Shown piece by piece: positions 1 through 8,473 of a stretch of DNA of 64,000 nt. The notes beneath the pieces were generated by a model that did no database searches, had not been told where the DNA came from, and was given only the letters and a program-made list of their open reading frames with translations. Source of the stretch: Siculibacillus sp. (GTDB lineage Bacteria > Pseudomonadota > Alphaproteobacteria > Rhizobiales > Ancalomicrobiaceae). Both the position numbers and the translations under genes were made by a program. Location: contig JAOTSD010000014.1 in NCBI GenBank assembly GCA_030247555.1, positions 1 to 64,000 on the forward strand. Direction: 5' to 3'. Numbering within the stretch: the first letter of the stretch is position 1; each line of letters opens with the position of its first letter.

Positions 1-1270
1 GGTCGCGCACGTCGATGGCGTCGCCCTTCTCGTCGATACCGGTGACGTATCGCATCCAGGCGGCGACTCCGAGGGCGAGGCGGTCGATCGGCGCGCCGAT
101 CCTCAGGCGATCACGGATGGTGCCGAGCAGGCGCTGCGGCAGCTTCTGCGAGCCGTCCATGGCGATCTGCCAGGTGCGGTGCTTCAGCGCCGGGTTGCGG
201 AAGCGGGCGAGGAGATCGGCGCGATAGGCGGAGAGATCGACCGCGAGCGCCGGCAGCGTCGGGGCGCTCTCCTTCGCCATCAGGTCGGCGACGAGGCGGG
301 CGAGCGCCGGTTCGCCCATCGCCGCGGCGACGGTCTCGTGACCCATCAGATAGCCGAGATAGGCGAGGGTCGAGTGCGAGCCGTTGAGCATCCTGAGCTT
401 CATCAGCTCGTAGGGGGCGACGTCCTTCACGAATTCGGCGCCCGTCTTCTCCCAGGCGGGGCGGCCGAGGGAGAAGTCGTCCTCGACCACCCATTGGGAG
501 AAGGGCTCGGTCATGATCGGCCAGGCGTCCTCGAGGCCGAGAGCGGCGGAGACGGCGGCACGATCGGCGTCGGTGGTCGCCGGCACGATGCGGTCGACCA
601 TGGTGGAGGGGAAGCGCACTTCACCGGCGACCCATGCGCCGAAATCGCGATCGACCAGTTCGGCGAAGCGGACGACGAGGCCGCGGAGCGTGTGGCCGTT
701 GGAGGGGAGGTTGTCGCAGGCGAGCACGGTGAAGGGCGGCAGGCCGGCGGCGCGGCGGGCCTTCAGGCCGGAAGCGATGACGCCGAGCGTCGTCTTCGGC
801 CGGTCGAGATCGGCGAGATCGTGACGGATGTCGGGATCGTCCTCGCGCAGGCGTCCGGTCGACGGATCGTGGCTGTAGCCCTTCTCGGTGACCGTGGTGG
901 AGACGATGCGCACCCGCGGGTCGGCGAGGACGCGCGGCACCCGCGTCGGGTCCTCGGGAGCGACCACGACCCCGGTCGAGGATCCGACGACACGCCGCCG
1001 CGCGCCCGAGCCGTCGACGGCGGAGACGGTGTAGAGCCAGTCCTGGGCGGCGAGCGCGTCGCGGGTATCGGTCGAGCGCAGCGAGACGCCGAGAATGCCC
1101 CAGGAGGGATCCTCGGCCAGCACCGCGTCCGTATGGACCGCCTGATGGGCGCGGTGGAAGGCGCCGATGCCGAGGTGGACGATGCCGGTGGCGAGGCTCC
1201 GGTGATCATGGGCGGGGCGCTCCACCGAGGCGGGGAGGCGGTCGAGGGTGGTCAGGCTCAATCTGTCCAT
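1..1270 (-). CDS. uxuB: Fructuronate reductase / mannitol dehydrogenase family protein (3' end outside window)
   Basis: NAD-dependent polyol/hexuronate dehydrogenase; 423 codons are visible and the C-terminus continues past the window edge (family about 480-490 aa). The N-terminal motif GIGAFHRAH lies near residues 34-42, and the catalytic KLRMLNGSHS stretch (Lys, Asn, His) near residue 290. The family covers mannitol 2-dehydrogenase, fructuronate reductase and relatives. The gene starts 53 bp after glucuronate isomerase on the same strand, so D-fructuronate to D-mannonate is the likely reaction (inference from context). The start is the ATG at 1268-1270, giving MDRLSLTTLDRLP. Confidence 0.88.
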   Translation of the reverse strand, partial: MDRLSLTTLDRLPASVERPAHDHRSLATGIVHLGIGAFHRAHQAVHTDAVLAEDPSWGILGVSLRSTDTRDALAAQDWLYTVSAVDGSGARRRVVGSSTGVVVAPEDPTRVPRVLADPRVRIVSTTVTEKGYSHDPSTGRLREDDPDIRHDLADLDRPKTTLGVIASGLKARRAAGLPPFTVLACDNLPSNGHTLRGLVVRFAELVDRDFGAWVAGEVRFPSTMVDRIVPATTDADRAAVSAALGLEDAWPIMTEPFSQWVVEDDFSLGRPAWEKTGAEFVKDVAPYELMKLRMLNGSHSTLAYLGYLMGHETVAAAMGEPALARLVADLMAKESAPTLPALAVDLSAYRADLLARFRNPALKHRTWQIAMDGSQKLPQRLLGTIRDRLRIGAPIDRLALGVAAWMRYVTGIDEKGDAIDVRD

Positions 1271-1323
1271 GTCGTTTCCCGATGGTCGACGTCTCCGGCG
1301 CGAAAAGGCGCCGGAGACGGCCG

Positions 1324-2724
1324 TCACAGACGATAGGCGGCGGTGGCGAGATCGTGAGCCAGTTCGCGGGCCAGGTCGTGGGCCTCACCCTCCTCCAGCC
1401 GATGGGTGACGACGAGTTCGGCGAGGAAGCCGCAATCGATGCGGCGCGACACGTCGTGGCGGGCCGGGATCGAGGGGAAGGCGCGGGTGTCGTCGTTGAA
1501 GCCGACGGTGTTGTAGAAGCCGGCCGTCTCGGTCACCTGCTCGCGATAGCGGCGCATGCCCTCCGGACTGTCGTGGAACCACCAGGCCGGCCCGAGCTTG
1601 AGCAGCGGGTAGTGGCCGGCGAGCGGCGCCAGTTCGCGCGAATAGGCCGTTTCGTCGAGGGTGAAGAGGATCACCGACAGGCCCCGCTCGTTGCCGAAGC
1701 GGTCGAGCAGCGGCTTCAGCGCCCGCACGTAGTCGGTGCGGGTCGGGATGTCGCCGCCCTTGTCGGGTCCGAAGGCCTCGAAGACGCCGGCGTTGTGGTT
1801 GCGGAAGGCGCCGGGGTGGATCTGCACCACGAGCCCGTCGTCGAGGCTCATGCGCACCATCTCGGTCAACATCTGGGCGCGGAAGAGTTCGGCCTCCGCC
1901 GCGGTCGCCTCACCGCGCCGCACCTTCGCCCACAGCGCCTCGGCTTCGGGCTTCGGCAGGTCGGCGGTGGCGGCGGTGGGGTGGCCGTGATCGGTGGAGG
2001 TGGCGCCCATCGACTTGAAGAAGGCGCGGCGGCGGCGATGCGCCTCGAGGTAGCCGTCGAAGGTGCCGATGTCGACGTCGGCGATCGCGGCGAAGGCGGC
2101 GAGAGCGTCGAGGAAGCCGCGAGCCTCCGGATCGACCACCGGGTCGGGCCGATAGGCGGTGATCACCCTGCCCTTCCAGCCGGAGGCGCGTATCGCCGCG
2201 TGATGACGCAGGTCGTCGAGCGGGCTCTCGGTGGTGGCGATGACCTCGATGTTCATCCGCTCGAAGAGAGCCCGCGGCCGGAACTCCGGCTGCTTCAGGC
2301 GGTCGTCGATCAGGTCGTAGAGGCGGTCGGCATTGACCGCGCTCGGCGCCTCGGTGATGCCGAAGAGGGTCTCGAAGGCGTGGGTGAGCCACATTCGCGA
2401 AGGGGTGCCGCGGAACAGCTTCCAGTTCTCGCAGAAGATCCGCCAGATCTTGCGCCCGTCGGTCTCGACCGCGCCACCGTCGCGCCGCGGCACGCCGAGG
2501 TCCTCGAGCCGATTGCCCTGGCTCATCAGCATGCGGAAGACGTAGTGGTCGGGCACGACGAAGAGCGTCGCCGGGTCGGCGAAGGGCTCGTTCAGCGCGA
2601 ACCAGCGCGGATCGGTGTGGCCGTGCGGCGAGACGATCGGCAGATCGCGCACATTCTGGTAGAGGCTGCGGGCGATCGCGCGCGTCGCGGGATCGACCGG
2701 GAAGAGGCGATCGGGATGCATCAT
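1324..2724 (-). CDS. uxaC: Glucuronate isomerase
   Basis: 466 aa, full length for UxaC. It isomerises D-glucuronate to D-fructuronate and D-galacturonate to D-tagaturonate in the cytoplasm, the first step of hexuronate catabolism. Family hallmarks are visible: SPHGHTDPRW near residue 32 (metal-binding His pair), the WRIFCENW block near 95, and WWFHDSPEGMRRYREQ near 380. The next gene on the same strand is the fructuronate reductase, so the two form an operon. Upstream, across a 132-bp divergent region, is a GntR regulator that probably controls it. Confidence 0.95.
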   Translation of the reverse strand: MMHPDRLFPVDPATRAIARSLYQNVRDLPIVSPHGHTDPRWFALNEPFADPATLFVVPDHYVFRMLMSQGNRLEDLGVPRRDGGAVETDGRKIWRIFCENWKLFRGTPSRMWLTHAFETLFGITEAPSAVNADRLYDLIDDRLKQPEFRPRALFERMNIEVIATTESPLDDLRHHAAIRASGWKGRVITAYRPDPVVDPEARGFLDALAAFAAIADVDIGTFDGYLEAHRRRRAFFKSMGATSTDHGHPTAATADLPKPEAEALWAKVRRGEATAAEAELFRAQMLTEMVRMSLDDGLVVQIHPGAFRNHNAGVFEAFGPDKGGDIPTRTDYVRALKPLLDRFGNERGLSVILFTLDETAYSRELAPLAGHYPLLKLGPAWWFHDSPEGMRRYREQVTETAGFYNTVGFNDDTRAFPSIPARHDVSRRIDCGFLAELVVTHRLEEGEAHDLARELAHDLATAAYRL

Positions 2725-2803
2725 GTCGGAAGCGTCTTTCCTTCAGCGGAGCGTTCCGGCGAGCGCCGCCCGCTCCGGCACGACTCCGATCGGATTGAAG
2801 ACT

Positions 2804-2844
2804 AGTATGGAAGTTCCTGCTTATCAAGCGGAAACTCGTATGGT
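2804..2844. promoter_or_regulatory. Candidate operator in the uxaC/GntR divergent region
   Basis: An imperfect inverted repeat TTCC-t-GCTT-ATC-AAGC-GGAA lies at 2814-2833. It is flanked by two direct copies of GTATGG (2805-2810 and 2839-2844). GntR/FadR-type regulators usually bind short palindromes in such divergent regions, so the adjacent GntR protein is the probable ligand. That is inference; no matching operator of known sequence is claimed. Confidence 0.4.
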
Positions 2845-2856
2845 AGGGTGCGACTC

Positions 2857-3603
2857 ATGGATCTCCTCCCGCTTCCCGAGATGGCCTCTTCCGCCGAACC
2901 GATCGCCCGCCGTCTGGTGGACTGGCTGCGCCACGCCATCGTGACGATGCGGATCCGACCCGGCGAGAAGCTGTCGGAGCAGGATCTGGCGCGCCGCTTC
3001 GGCGTCTCCCGCCAGCCGGTCCGGGAGGCCTTCATCAAGCTCGCCGAATCGGGACTCGTGCGGGTATTGCCGCAGCGCGGCACCCTGGTGGTCAAGATCT
3101 CGCTCGAGGCGGTCGAGGACGCCCGCTTCATCCGCGAGGCGATCGAATGCGCGGTGGCCGCGGAAGCGGCGCGCCGGGCCGACCAGCGGGCGCTGGCGGC
3201 GGTGCGCGCCTGCCTCGACGACGCGGCGGCGGCACTGGCGGCGGGGGATTCCGATCACTTCTTCTCGCTCGACGAGGAGTTCCACCAACGCCTCGCGGCG
3301 GCGGCGGGGCGCCCCAATTCCTGGCGGGTGGTCGAGGAGCAGAAGGCGCAGATGGACCGGGTGCGCTACCTCGACATGAGCGACTCGATCCCGATGAAGA
3401 CGGTGATGGCCCAGCACCTCGCCATCATCGCGGCGGTGGAGAGCGGTGATGCGCGGGCGGCGGAGACCGCCATGCGCGTCCATCTCACCGAGATCCTGGT
3501 GTCGCTGCCGAAACTCGCGGCGCGCTGGCCCGACCTGTTCGAACCGCTCGGCTTCGACGGCGGCGCCCGCGGTTCGGCCGGCATGCGCGCGGCGGGCGGC
3601 TGA
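2857..3603 (+). CDS. GntR family (FadR subfamily) transcriptional regulator of hexuronate genes
   Basis: 248 aa. A winged helix-turn-helix lies at about residues 20-80, with the recognition part EQDLARRFGVSRQPVREAF. A helical FCD ligand domain follows (about 90-215) and contains family His residues such as in DEEFHQRL and AQHLAII. FCD members are commonly governed by sugar acids (UxuR, ExuR types), and the gene is divergent from uxaC-uxuB, so it is probably their repressor. I use the ATG at 2857 because a GGG-rich ribosome site precedes it at good spacing; a GTG at 2848 is possible in frame. Confidence 0.85.
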   Translation: MDLLPLPEMASSAEPIARRLVDWLRHAIVTMRIRPGEKLSEQDLARRFGVSRQPVREAFIKLAESGLVRVLPQRGTLVVKISLEAVEDARFIREAIECAVAAEAARRADQRALAAVRACLDDAAAALAAGDSDHFFSLDEEFHQRLAAAAGRPNSWRVVEEQKAQMDRVRYLDMSDSIPMKTVMAQHLAIIAAVESGDARAAETAMRVHLTEILVSLPKLAARWPDLFEPLGFDGGARGSAGMRAAGG

Positions 3604-3756
3604 ACCTCGCCTCGGCGCCGATCTCCGGCGATCCGGCCCGACATCCGCGGCCCCATCCGCCCTCCGACCCCGATCGGGCGAACGGCGGCGATGCGCGATC
3701 CGAGTGTCGATCCTTCTGGACAGACGGCGCGGCGGGTGTACGTTTCCGGACGATCT

Positions 3757-3771
3757 GTTCGCCATACGGAC
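3757..3771. promoter_or_regulatory. Putative PcaR operator before pcaR
   Basis: GTTCG-CCATA-CGGAC, an inverted repeat with one mismatch, ends 7 bp before the pcaR start codon. It has the same geometry as the perfect palindrome upstream of pcaF (5912-5932 core). IclR-family PcaR proteins are known to recognise GTTCG-N5-CGNAC-like sites, so autoregulation is likely. Confidence 0.5.
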
Positions 3772-3778
3772 GAGAGTC

Positions 3779-4543
3779 ATGCCCGCCCGCATCGAAACCG
3801 TCGCCTCCTTCGCCAAGGGGCTCGACGTCATACGCTCCTTCGGCGTCGAAGCGCGCCGCCAGACCATCACCGAGGTCGCCGCCCGAACCGGCATGACGCG
3901 AGCCGGCGCCCGGCGCTTCCTGCACACGCTGGTGGAGGAGGGGTACGCCCGCTCCGATGGCAAGCACTTCGAACTGACGGCGCGGGTACTCGAGCTCGGC
4001 AACGCCTACATCTCCGGCATGACCGAACTCGAGACGGTGCGCGACATCCTGCAGGACCTGACGCGCGAACTGGGCGAATCCGCCTCCGCCGCCACGCTCG
4101 ACGGACCGGACATCATCTACGTCGCCCGTTCTCCGGCCCGCCACAGGCTGATGACCATCGGGCTCGCCGTCGGCACGCGGCTGCCGGCTCACGCCACCTC
4201 GATGGGACAGGCGCTGCTGGCGCAACTCGGCCAGAACGAATTCGATCGCTTCATGAAGGAATCGAAACTCGAGAAGCTGACCGAGAAGACGCTGACCACC
4301 CGCGAGACGATCCGCGCCCGCCTCGCCGAGATCCGCGAGCGGGGCTATGCGGTGGTCTCCGAGGAACTCGAGATCGGGGTCCGGTCGATCGCGGTGGCGA
4401 TCCCCGGGCGGCCGGCCAACGCCCGGCTCGCCATCAACATGTCGGCGCAGGCCGGGCGCATCTCCACCGAGGAGATGGTGGCGACCTTCCTTCCTCACCT
4501 GAAGCGCGCAGCGGCGCAGATCGCCATGGGTGCGACTCGCTGA
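3779..4543 (+). CDS. pcaR: IclR family regulator, PcaR/PobR type
   Basis: 254 aa, normal IclR length. The N-terminal winged HTH is at about residues 12-70 (TITEVAARTGMTRAGARRFL), followed by an IclR effector-binding domain from about 80 to 250. The closest family match by eye is the PcaR/PcaU/PobR branch, which responds to beta-ketoadipate or hydroxybenzoate. The neighbouring convergent gene, pcaF, belongs to the same pathway, and its stop is only 18 bp away. The start is the ATG at 3779; an upstream extension of the frame has no family similarity. An operator-like repeat lies directly upstream. Confidence 0.88.
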   Translation: MPARIETVASFAKGLDVIRSFGVEARRQTITEVAARTGMTRAGARRFLHTLVEEGYARSDGKHFELTARVLELGNAYISGMTELETVRDILQDLTRELGESASAATLDGPDIIYVARSPARHRLMTIGLAVGTRLPAHATSMGQALLAQLGQNEFDRFMKESKLEKLTEKTLTTRETIRARLAEIRERGYAVVSEELEIGVRSIAVAIPGRPANARLAINMSAQAGRISTEEMVATFLPHLKRAAAQIAMGATR

Positions 4544-4561
4544 GATCGACGGCCGTGACGG

Positions 4562-5764
4562 TCACACCCGTTCGAGCACCACGGCGATGCCCTGACCGAC
4601 GCCGATGCACATGGTGGAGAGCGAGAAGCGTCCGCCGACCAGCCCGAGTTCGATCGCCGCCGTGCCGGTGATGCGGGTGCCCGACATGCCGAGCGGATGG
4701 CCGAGGGCGATGGCGCCGCCGTTGCGGTTGACGCGCGGGTCGTCGTCGGCGACGCCGAGTTCGCGCAACGTGGCCAGACCCTGAGAGGCGAAGGCCTCGT
4801 TGAGCTCGATCACCGCGAGGTCGTCGACGCCGAGTCCCAGCCGGGCGAGGAGCTTCTTCGACGCCGGGGCGGGTCCGATCCCCATGATGCGCGGCGGCAC
4901 ACCGGCCGCCGCACCCCCGACGACGCGGGCGAAGGGGGTGAGGCCGTATCGCCTCACCGACGCCTCGGAAGCGACGATCAGCGCAGCCGCACCGTCGTTG
5001 ACGCCCGAGGCGTTGCCGGCGGTGACGCTGCCGCCCTTGCGGAACGGTGTCGGCAGACCGGCCAGCGTCTCCAGCGTGGTGGCGCGCGGGTGCTCGTCGC
5101 GATCGACGACGATCGGGTCACCCTTGCGGCGCGGGACGACGACCGGCACGATCTCGCGAGCGAAGCGGCCGGCGGCCTGTGCGGCGGCCGCCTTCTCCTG
5201 CGATCGCAGGGCGAAGAGGTCCTGATCGGCGCGGGTGACGGCGAAGTCCGCGGCGACGTTCTCGGCGGTCTCCGGCATGGAATCGATGCCGTGCTCGGCC
5301 TTCATCAGCGGATTGACGAAGCGCCAACCGATGGTGGTGTCGTGGATCTCGGCGTGGCGCGAGAAGGCGCTCTCGGCTTTGGGTAGGACGAAGGGCGCCC
5401 GCGACATGCTCTCGACGCCGCCGGCGATCATCAGTTCGGCCTCGCCGGCACGGATGGCGCGGGCCGCCATGATCACGGCGTCCATCCCCGATCCGCAGAG
5501 GCGATTGACGGTGGTGCCGGGAACGTCGACCGGCAGGCCGGCGAGCAGAGCGCACATGCGTGCGACGTTGCGGTTGTCCTCGCCCGCCTGGTTGGCGCAG
5601 CCGTAGATCACGTCGTCGACGGCGGCGAAATCGAGATTCGGGTTGCGCGCGACCAGCGCCTTCAGCGGCACCGCGCCGAGATCGTCGGCACGCACGGCGG
5701 AGAGCGCCCCGCCGAAACGGCCGATGGGGGTGCGGACGTAGTCGCAGATGTAGGTTTCGGCCAT
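4562..5764 (-). CDS. pcaF: 3-oxoadipyl-CoA thiolase
   Basis: 400 aa, exactly the family length. It cleaves beta-ketoadipyl-CoA with CoA into acetyl-CoA and succinyl-CoA, the last step of the beta-ketoadipate (protocatechuate/catechol) pathway. Thiolase residues are present: acylated Cys90 in NRLCGSGMD, His in GGAIALGHPLG near 356, and the second Cys in CIGVGQG near 386. The N-terminus (MAETYICDYVRTPIGRFGG) is typical of PcaF rather than of acetoacetyl-CoA thiolase. No other pca gene lies in the window. The frame is open for another 126 codons upstream but without similarity, so the ATG at 5764 is used. Confidence 0.94.
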   Translation of the reverse strand: MAETYICDYVRTPIGRFGGALSAVRADDLGAVPLKALVARNPNLDFAAVDDVIYGCANQAGEDNRNVARMCALLAGLPVDVPGTTVNRLCGSGMDAVIMAARAIRAGEAELMIAGGVESMSRAPFVLPKAESAFSRHAEIHDTTIGWRFVNPLMKAEHGIDSMPETAENVAADFAVTRADQDLFALRSQEKAAAAQAAGRFAREIVPVVVPRRKGDPIVVDRDEHPRATTLETLAGLPTPFRKGGSVTAGNASGVNDGAAALIVASEASVRRYGLTPFARVVGGAAAGVPPRIMGIGPAPASKKLLARLGLGVDDLAVIELNEAFASQGLATLRELGVADDDPRVNRNGGAIALGHPLGMSGTRITGTAAIELGLVGGRFSLSTMCIGVGQGIAVVLERV

Positions 5765-6224
5765 CGTGTCTCTTCCTCGCGGCGACCGGCCGCGGCGGTC
5801 GCCGATCGACGGCGAAGGCCCGGCGCCGCCATCGCACGCGGTCTTCGGTTTCGCCGCGATCATCCCGATACGACGGCGCTTCGGCAATTCCTCCTGTTCG
5901 TTCCGCGACACGGTGTTCGTATCTCGAACACCGTGTCTCCCCACCCGGAGGCCGGATGCCGGCGAGGTGCGGCGGCGCAAGGCCCGGCGAGGGTGCGGCG
6001 CGCATCGCCCGGCGCGGCGCCCGGGCCCGTTCGGCGGCGTGACGCACCGGGGCCGACGACCGCCGTGCGAGCGAGGCGGGACGGCGCCGGCGGAATCGGT
6101 GCGGGGCGCGGACGGGACCCGGCGTCGCGAGAGCGCCACCATCGTGACGAGCGAGGCGGCGGAGATGCCGCCGGGGCGCCCTCCCGCCCGGCGGCCCGGC
6201 GCCCGAGGCCTCCCGACGGCGATG
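5765..6224. other. Gene-free region between pcaF and the heat-shock promoter
   Basis: About 460 bp of very GC-rich DNA between the divergent pcaF and hsp20 genes. I see no credible coding sequence in it. The only clear structure is the 31-bp inverted repeat at 5907-5937. Confidence 0.6.
5907..5937. promoter_or_regulatory. Perfect 13-bp inverted repeat, putative PcaR operator upstream of pcaF
   Basis: The arms GACACGGTGTTCG (5907-5919) and CGAACACCGTGTC (5925-5937) are exact reverse complements around TATCT. Its core, GTTCG-TATCT-CGAAC, has the layout of known PcaR sites and matches the imperfect copy in front of pcaR. It lies about 145-175 bp before the pcaF start codon, which suits an activator site. 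Because it is long and perfect, an RNA hairpin role cannot be excluded. Confidence 0.6.
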
Positions 6225-6255
6225 CTTGAACCGGTTTCGCCGGCACACCATATTG
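6225..6255 (+). promoter_or_regulatory. Sigma-32 (RpoH) heat-shock promoter
   Basis: -35 CTTGAA at 6225-6230, a 17-bp spacer, and -10 CCATATTG at 6248-6255. This closely fits the alphaproteobacterial RpoH consensus (CTTGA / CYATNTNG). It sits about 80 bp before the small heat-shock gene, which is the expected target. Confidence 0.82.
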
Positions 6256-6336
6256 CGGAAAGTGGGCGCGAGCCCGCGGCGGTCGCCTCGCCAGAAGGGG
6301 CCGTGATCGATGGTCGCTTCCCATGAGGACCTCGTG

Positions 6337-6768
6337 ATGTCGCGTTTTCCGGGCTTCTCCAGCCCCTTCCTCCTCGGCTTCGACGAGATCGAGCGCGTGC
6401 TCGACCGGGTCTCGAAGGCGGCGAGCGACGGATACCCGCCCTACAACATCGAACGCATCTCCGGCGAAGGCCTCGCCCGCGACGTCCTTCGAATCACGCT
6501 CGCGGTCGCCGGCTTCACCCGCGATCAGCTCGACGTGACGCTCGAGGACAGCCAACTCGTCATCCGCGGGCGCCAGTGCGAGGACGATCGGCCCCGCCAG
6601 TTCCTGCATCGCGGCATCGCCGCCCGGCAGTTCCAGCGCGTCTTCGTGCTGGCCGAGGGCATCGAAGTCGCCGGCGCCGAGTTGAAGGACGGGCTGCTCG
6701 CCATCGACCTCGCCCGGCCCGAACCCGAGCGCATCGTCCGCCGCATCGACATCGCCGCCGGCGATTGA
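6337..6768 (+). CDS. Small heat-shock protein, Hsp20/alpha-crystallin family
   Basis: 143 aa. ATP-independent holdase that keeps unfolding proteins soluble in the cytoplasm. An alpha-crystallin domain spans about residues 38-135, with the family pattern NIERI...LRITLAVAGF near the start and a G-L-L-A-I motif near 119-123. A short N-terminal arm (MSRFPGFSSPFLLGFDEIER) resembles IbpA-like alphaproteobacterial members. I chose the ATG at 6337, preceded by GAGGA at 6 bp spacing; an in-frame ATG at 6310 has no such site. It lies behind an RpoH promoter and before a DUF1150 gene. Confidence 0.9.
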   Translation: MSRFPGFSSPFLLGFDEIERVLDRVSKAASDGYPPYNIERISGEGLARDVLRITLAVAGFTRDQLDVTLEDSQLVIRGRQCEDDRPRQFLHRGIAARQFQRVFVLAEGIEVAGAELKDGLLAIDLARPEPERIVRRIDIAAGD

Positions 6769-6853
6769 GACGCCATCGCCCGAGACCTTCGACCGACGCT
6801 CCCGCCCGCCACGGGGGGAGCGAACGCAACCCCGTCCATCGAGGAGGGACACC

Positions 6854-7114
6854 ATGAGATACGACATCGATCGGCCGCCGCCCTTTTCCCCGGAGGTCTT
6901 CGCCCATCTCGGCGAGGGCCGGGTCGCCTATGTCCGCGAGGTCAGATCGGAAGACCTCGGACACCTCGTGCCCGACGCGCCGCCGATGCCGCCGGGACTA
7001 CGGCTGTGGGCACTGATCGGCGCCACCGGCACGCCGATCCTGATCTCCGACGACCGCGACGCGGCGGTCGCGGGGGCCGAGGAGAACGACCTGACGATGG
7101 TGGCGCTGCACTGA
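6854..7114 (+). CDS. DUF1150 family protein
   Basis: 86 aa small acidic protein. The family is common in alphaproteobacteria and typically follows the small heat-shock gene; function unknown. Visible features are the block YVREVRSEDL near residue 25, a Pro-rich stretch, and the segment GLRLWALIGATGTPILISDDR near 53-73. The ribosome site GAGGAGGGA lies 4-10 bp upstream of the ATG. It is probably co-transcribed with hsp20 and heat-induced (inference). No signal peptide or membrane segment. Confidence 0.85.
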   Translation: MRYDIDRPPPFSPEVFAHLGEGRVAYVREVRSEDLGHLVPDAPPMPPGLRLWALIGATGTPILISDDRDAAVAGAEENDLTMVALH

Positions 7115-7239
7115 ACACGCGGGGGGCGGTTCGGCGCGGACGGCGCCGGCCCGGCCTCCTGCGCCCCGCTCATCTGGGGATCGTCCGGGTTCAACACCGC
7201 GACGGCGCCGACCGCGTGCCGAGCTCCGTCCGCCAGGGC

Positions 7240-7710
7240 TCACGCCGCGTCCGGGGCGGAGGTCGGGGCGTGGGTGAGGAGGGCGTAGAGGGCGCTCGCG
7301 TCGGCGCTGGCGCGCAGCTTGGTCGTGATCGCGGCGTCGCGCAGCACCCTGGCGATGCGGGCGAGCGCCTTCAGATGATCGGCGCCGGCGCCGGGCGGTG
7401 ACAGAAGGGTGAAGATCAGGTCGACGGCGAGACCGTCCTCGGACTCGAAGTCGATCGGCCGTTCGAGCCGCGCGAAGATGCCGACGATGCCGTCGAGCCC
7501 GCGGACCGGGCCGTGAGGGATGGCGACGCCGTGGCCGACGCCGGTCGAGCCGAGGCGTTCGCGCTGCAACAGCACGTCGAAGATCTCGCGTTCGGGCAGG
7601 CCGGTGACGACCGCTCCGCGCCCGGCCAGTTCCTGCAGGACCTGGCGCTTGGACTTGGCCTTCATCGCCGGTACGACCGCTTCGAAGCGGAGGAATTCGC
7701 CGAGGTCCAT
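7240..7710 (-). CDS. ptsN: Nitrogen-PTS EIIA protein PtsN
   Basis: 156 aa EIIA-Ntr. It is the terminal phosphoryl acceptor of the PTS-Ntr regulatory chain (EI-Ntr, NPr, EIIA-Ntr) and does not transport sugar. The phosphorylated His66 is in GVAIPHG, preceded by the family signature RLGSTGVGHG. It lies in the usual place after rpoN and hpf, 190 bp beyond hpf. The start MDLGEFLRF at 7710 matches family length; the frame extends upstream without similarity. A second, more divergent PtsN-like gene is at 55289-55741. Confidence 0.93.
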   Translation of the reverse strand: MDLGEFLRFEAVVPAMKAKSKRQVLQELAGRGAVVTGLPEREIFDVLLQRERLGSTGVGHGVAIPHGPVRGLDGIVGIFARLERPIDFESEDGLAVDLIFTLLSPPGAGADHLKALARIARVLRDAAITTKLRASADASALYALLTHAPTSAPDAA

Positions 7711-7805
7711 GAAGATGCCGTCGCGAAACGAGTTCGAGCGGCCGCGACGCCTCGTGCGCCCGGCCACCTTCGGAGACACGGTTTAGCGGAGTTTCGTGAC
7801 GGATG

Positions 7806-7837
7806 AAACCGGGACCCGGATTCTACCGGACCGGTTT
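7806..7837 (-). terminator. Hairpin after hpf, possible terminator
   Basis: Outer arms AAACCGG/CCGGTTT (on the minus strand) with an inner CCGG/CCGG pair around a TAGAAT loop, 64 bp past the hpf stop. There is no long U tract, so it may only attenuate transcription into ptsN or protect the 3' end. Confidence 0.4.
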
Positions 7838-7900
7838 TCACGCCGATGGGTCGCGGAAAGGGCCGCGGTCGCCGATGGGCGCCCCGCGGCCGATCCGAGG

Positions 7901-8473
7901 TCAGGCGTTGCCGAGAGCCGGGTCGACCCAGCCGATGTTGCCGTCATCACGACGGTAGACGACGTTGAGGCCGCCGCTGGCGGCGTTGCGGAACATCACG
8001 AAGGCGGCGCCCGTGAGGTCGAGTTCCTGGACCGCGTCTCCCACGGACAGGACCTTGAGGGGTTTCGTCGATTCGGCGATCACGGCGGGATGGAAGTCGA
8101 CCGGGACCTCTTCGTCCTCGCCCGGCGCCTCGATCACGCGATAGGCGGTCTCGATCGAATGGGCGCGACCTTCCGTGTTGTTGTGGTCGCGCAGGCGGCG
8201 TTTGTAGCGACGCAACTGCTTCTCGATGCGGTCGATCGCCTGATCGACGCTCAGATAAGGATCCTGCGCGGCGCCGACCGCCTGTACGGTGATGCCGGTG
8301 CCCAGATGGAGCGCACATTCGGTCCTGAATCCGAATCCTTCCTTTTCGACGGTGGCGTGGCCCTTGTAGGAGCCCGTGAAATACTTGGCCAGCGCTTCAC
8401 CGACGCGCTGCTGCGCGTGTCCGCGCAGCGATTCGCCGATGTCGACGTTCTTGCCGGAAACCCTGAGGGTCAT
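7901..8473 (-). CDS. hpf: Ribosome hibernation promoting factor, long form
   Basis: 190 aa, long-HPF type. The N-terminal ribosome-binding domain (about 1-105, MTLRVSGKNVDIGESLRGHAQ...) sits in the decoding centre. The C-terminal dimerisation domain (about 125-185, with AFVMFRNAASGGLNVVYRRDDGN) joins two 70S particles into inactive 100S dimers in stationary phase. The gene lies 198 bp after rpoN, as in most proteobacteria. Confidence 0.93.
   Translation of the reverse strand: MTLRVSGKNVDIGESLRGHAQQRVGEALAKYFTGSYKGHATVEKEGFGFRTECALHLGTGITVQAVGAAQDPYLSVDQAIDRIEKQLRRYKRRLRDHNNTEGRAHSIETAYRVIEAPGEDEEVPVDFHPAVIAESTKPLKVLSVGDAVQELDLTGAAFVMFRNAASGGLNVVYRRDDGNIGWVDPALGNA

Noticed and set aside
5765..6142. 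N-terminal extension of PcaF by 126 codons
   Set aside because: No similarity to thiolases, Arg-rich, and it would run through the 31-bp palindrome; the ATG at 5764 gives the exact family length.
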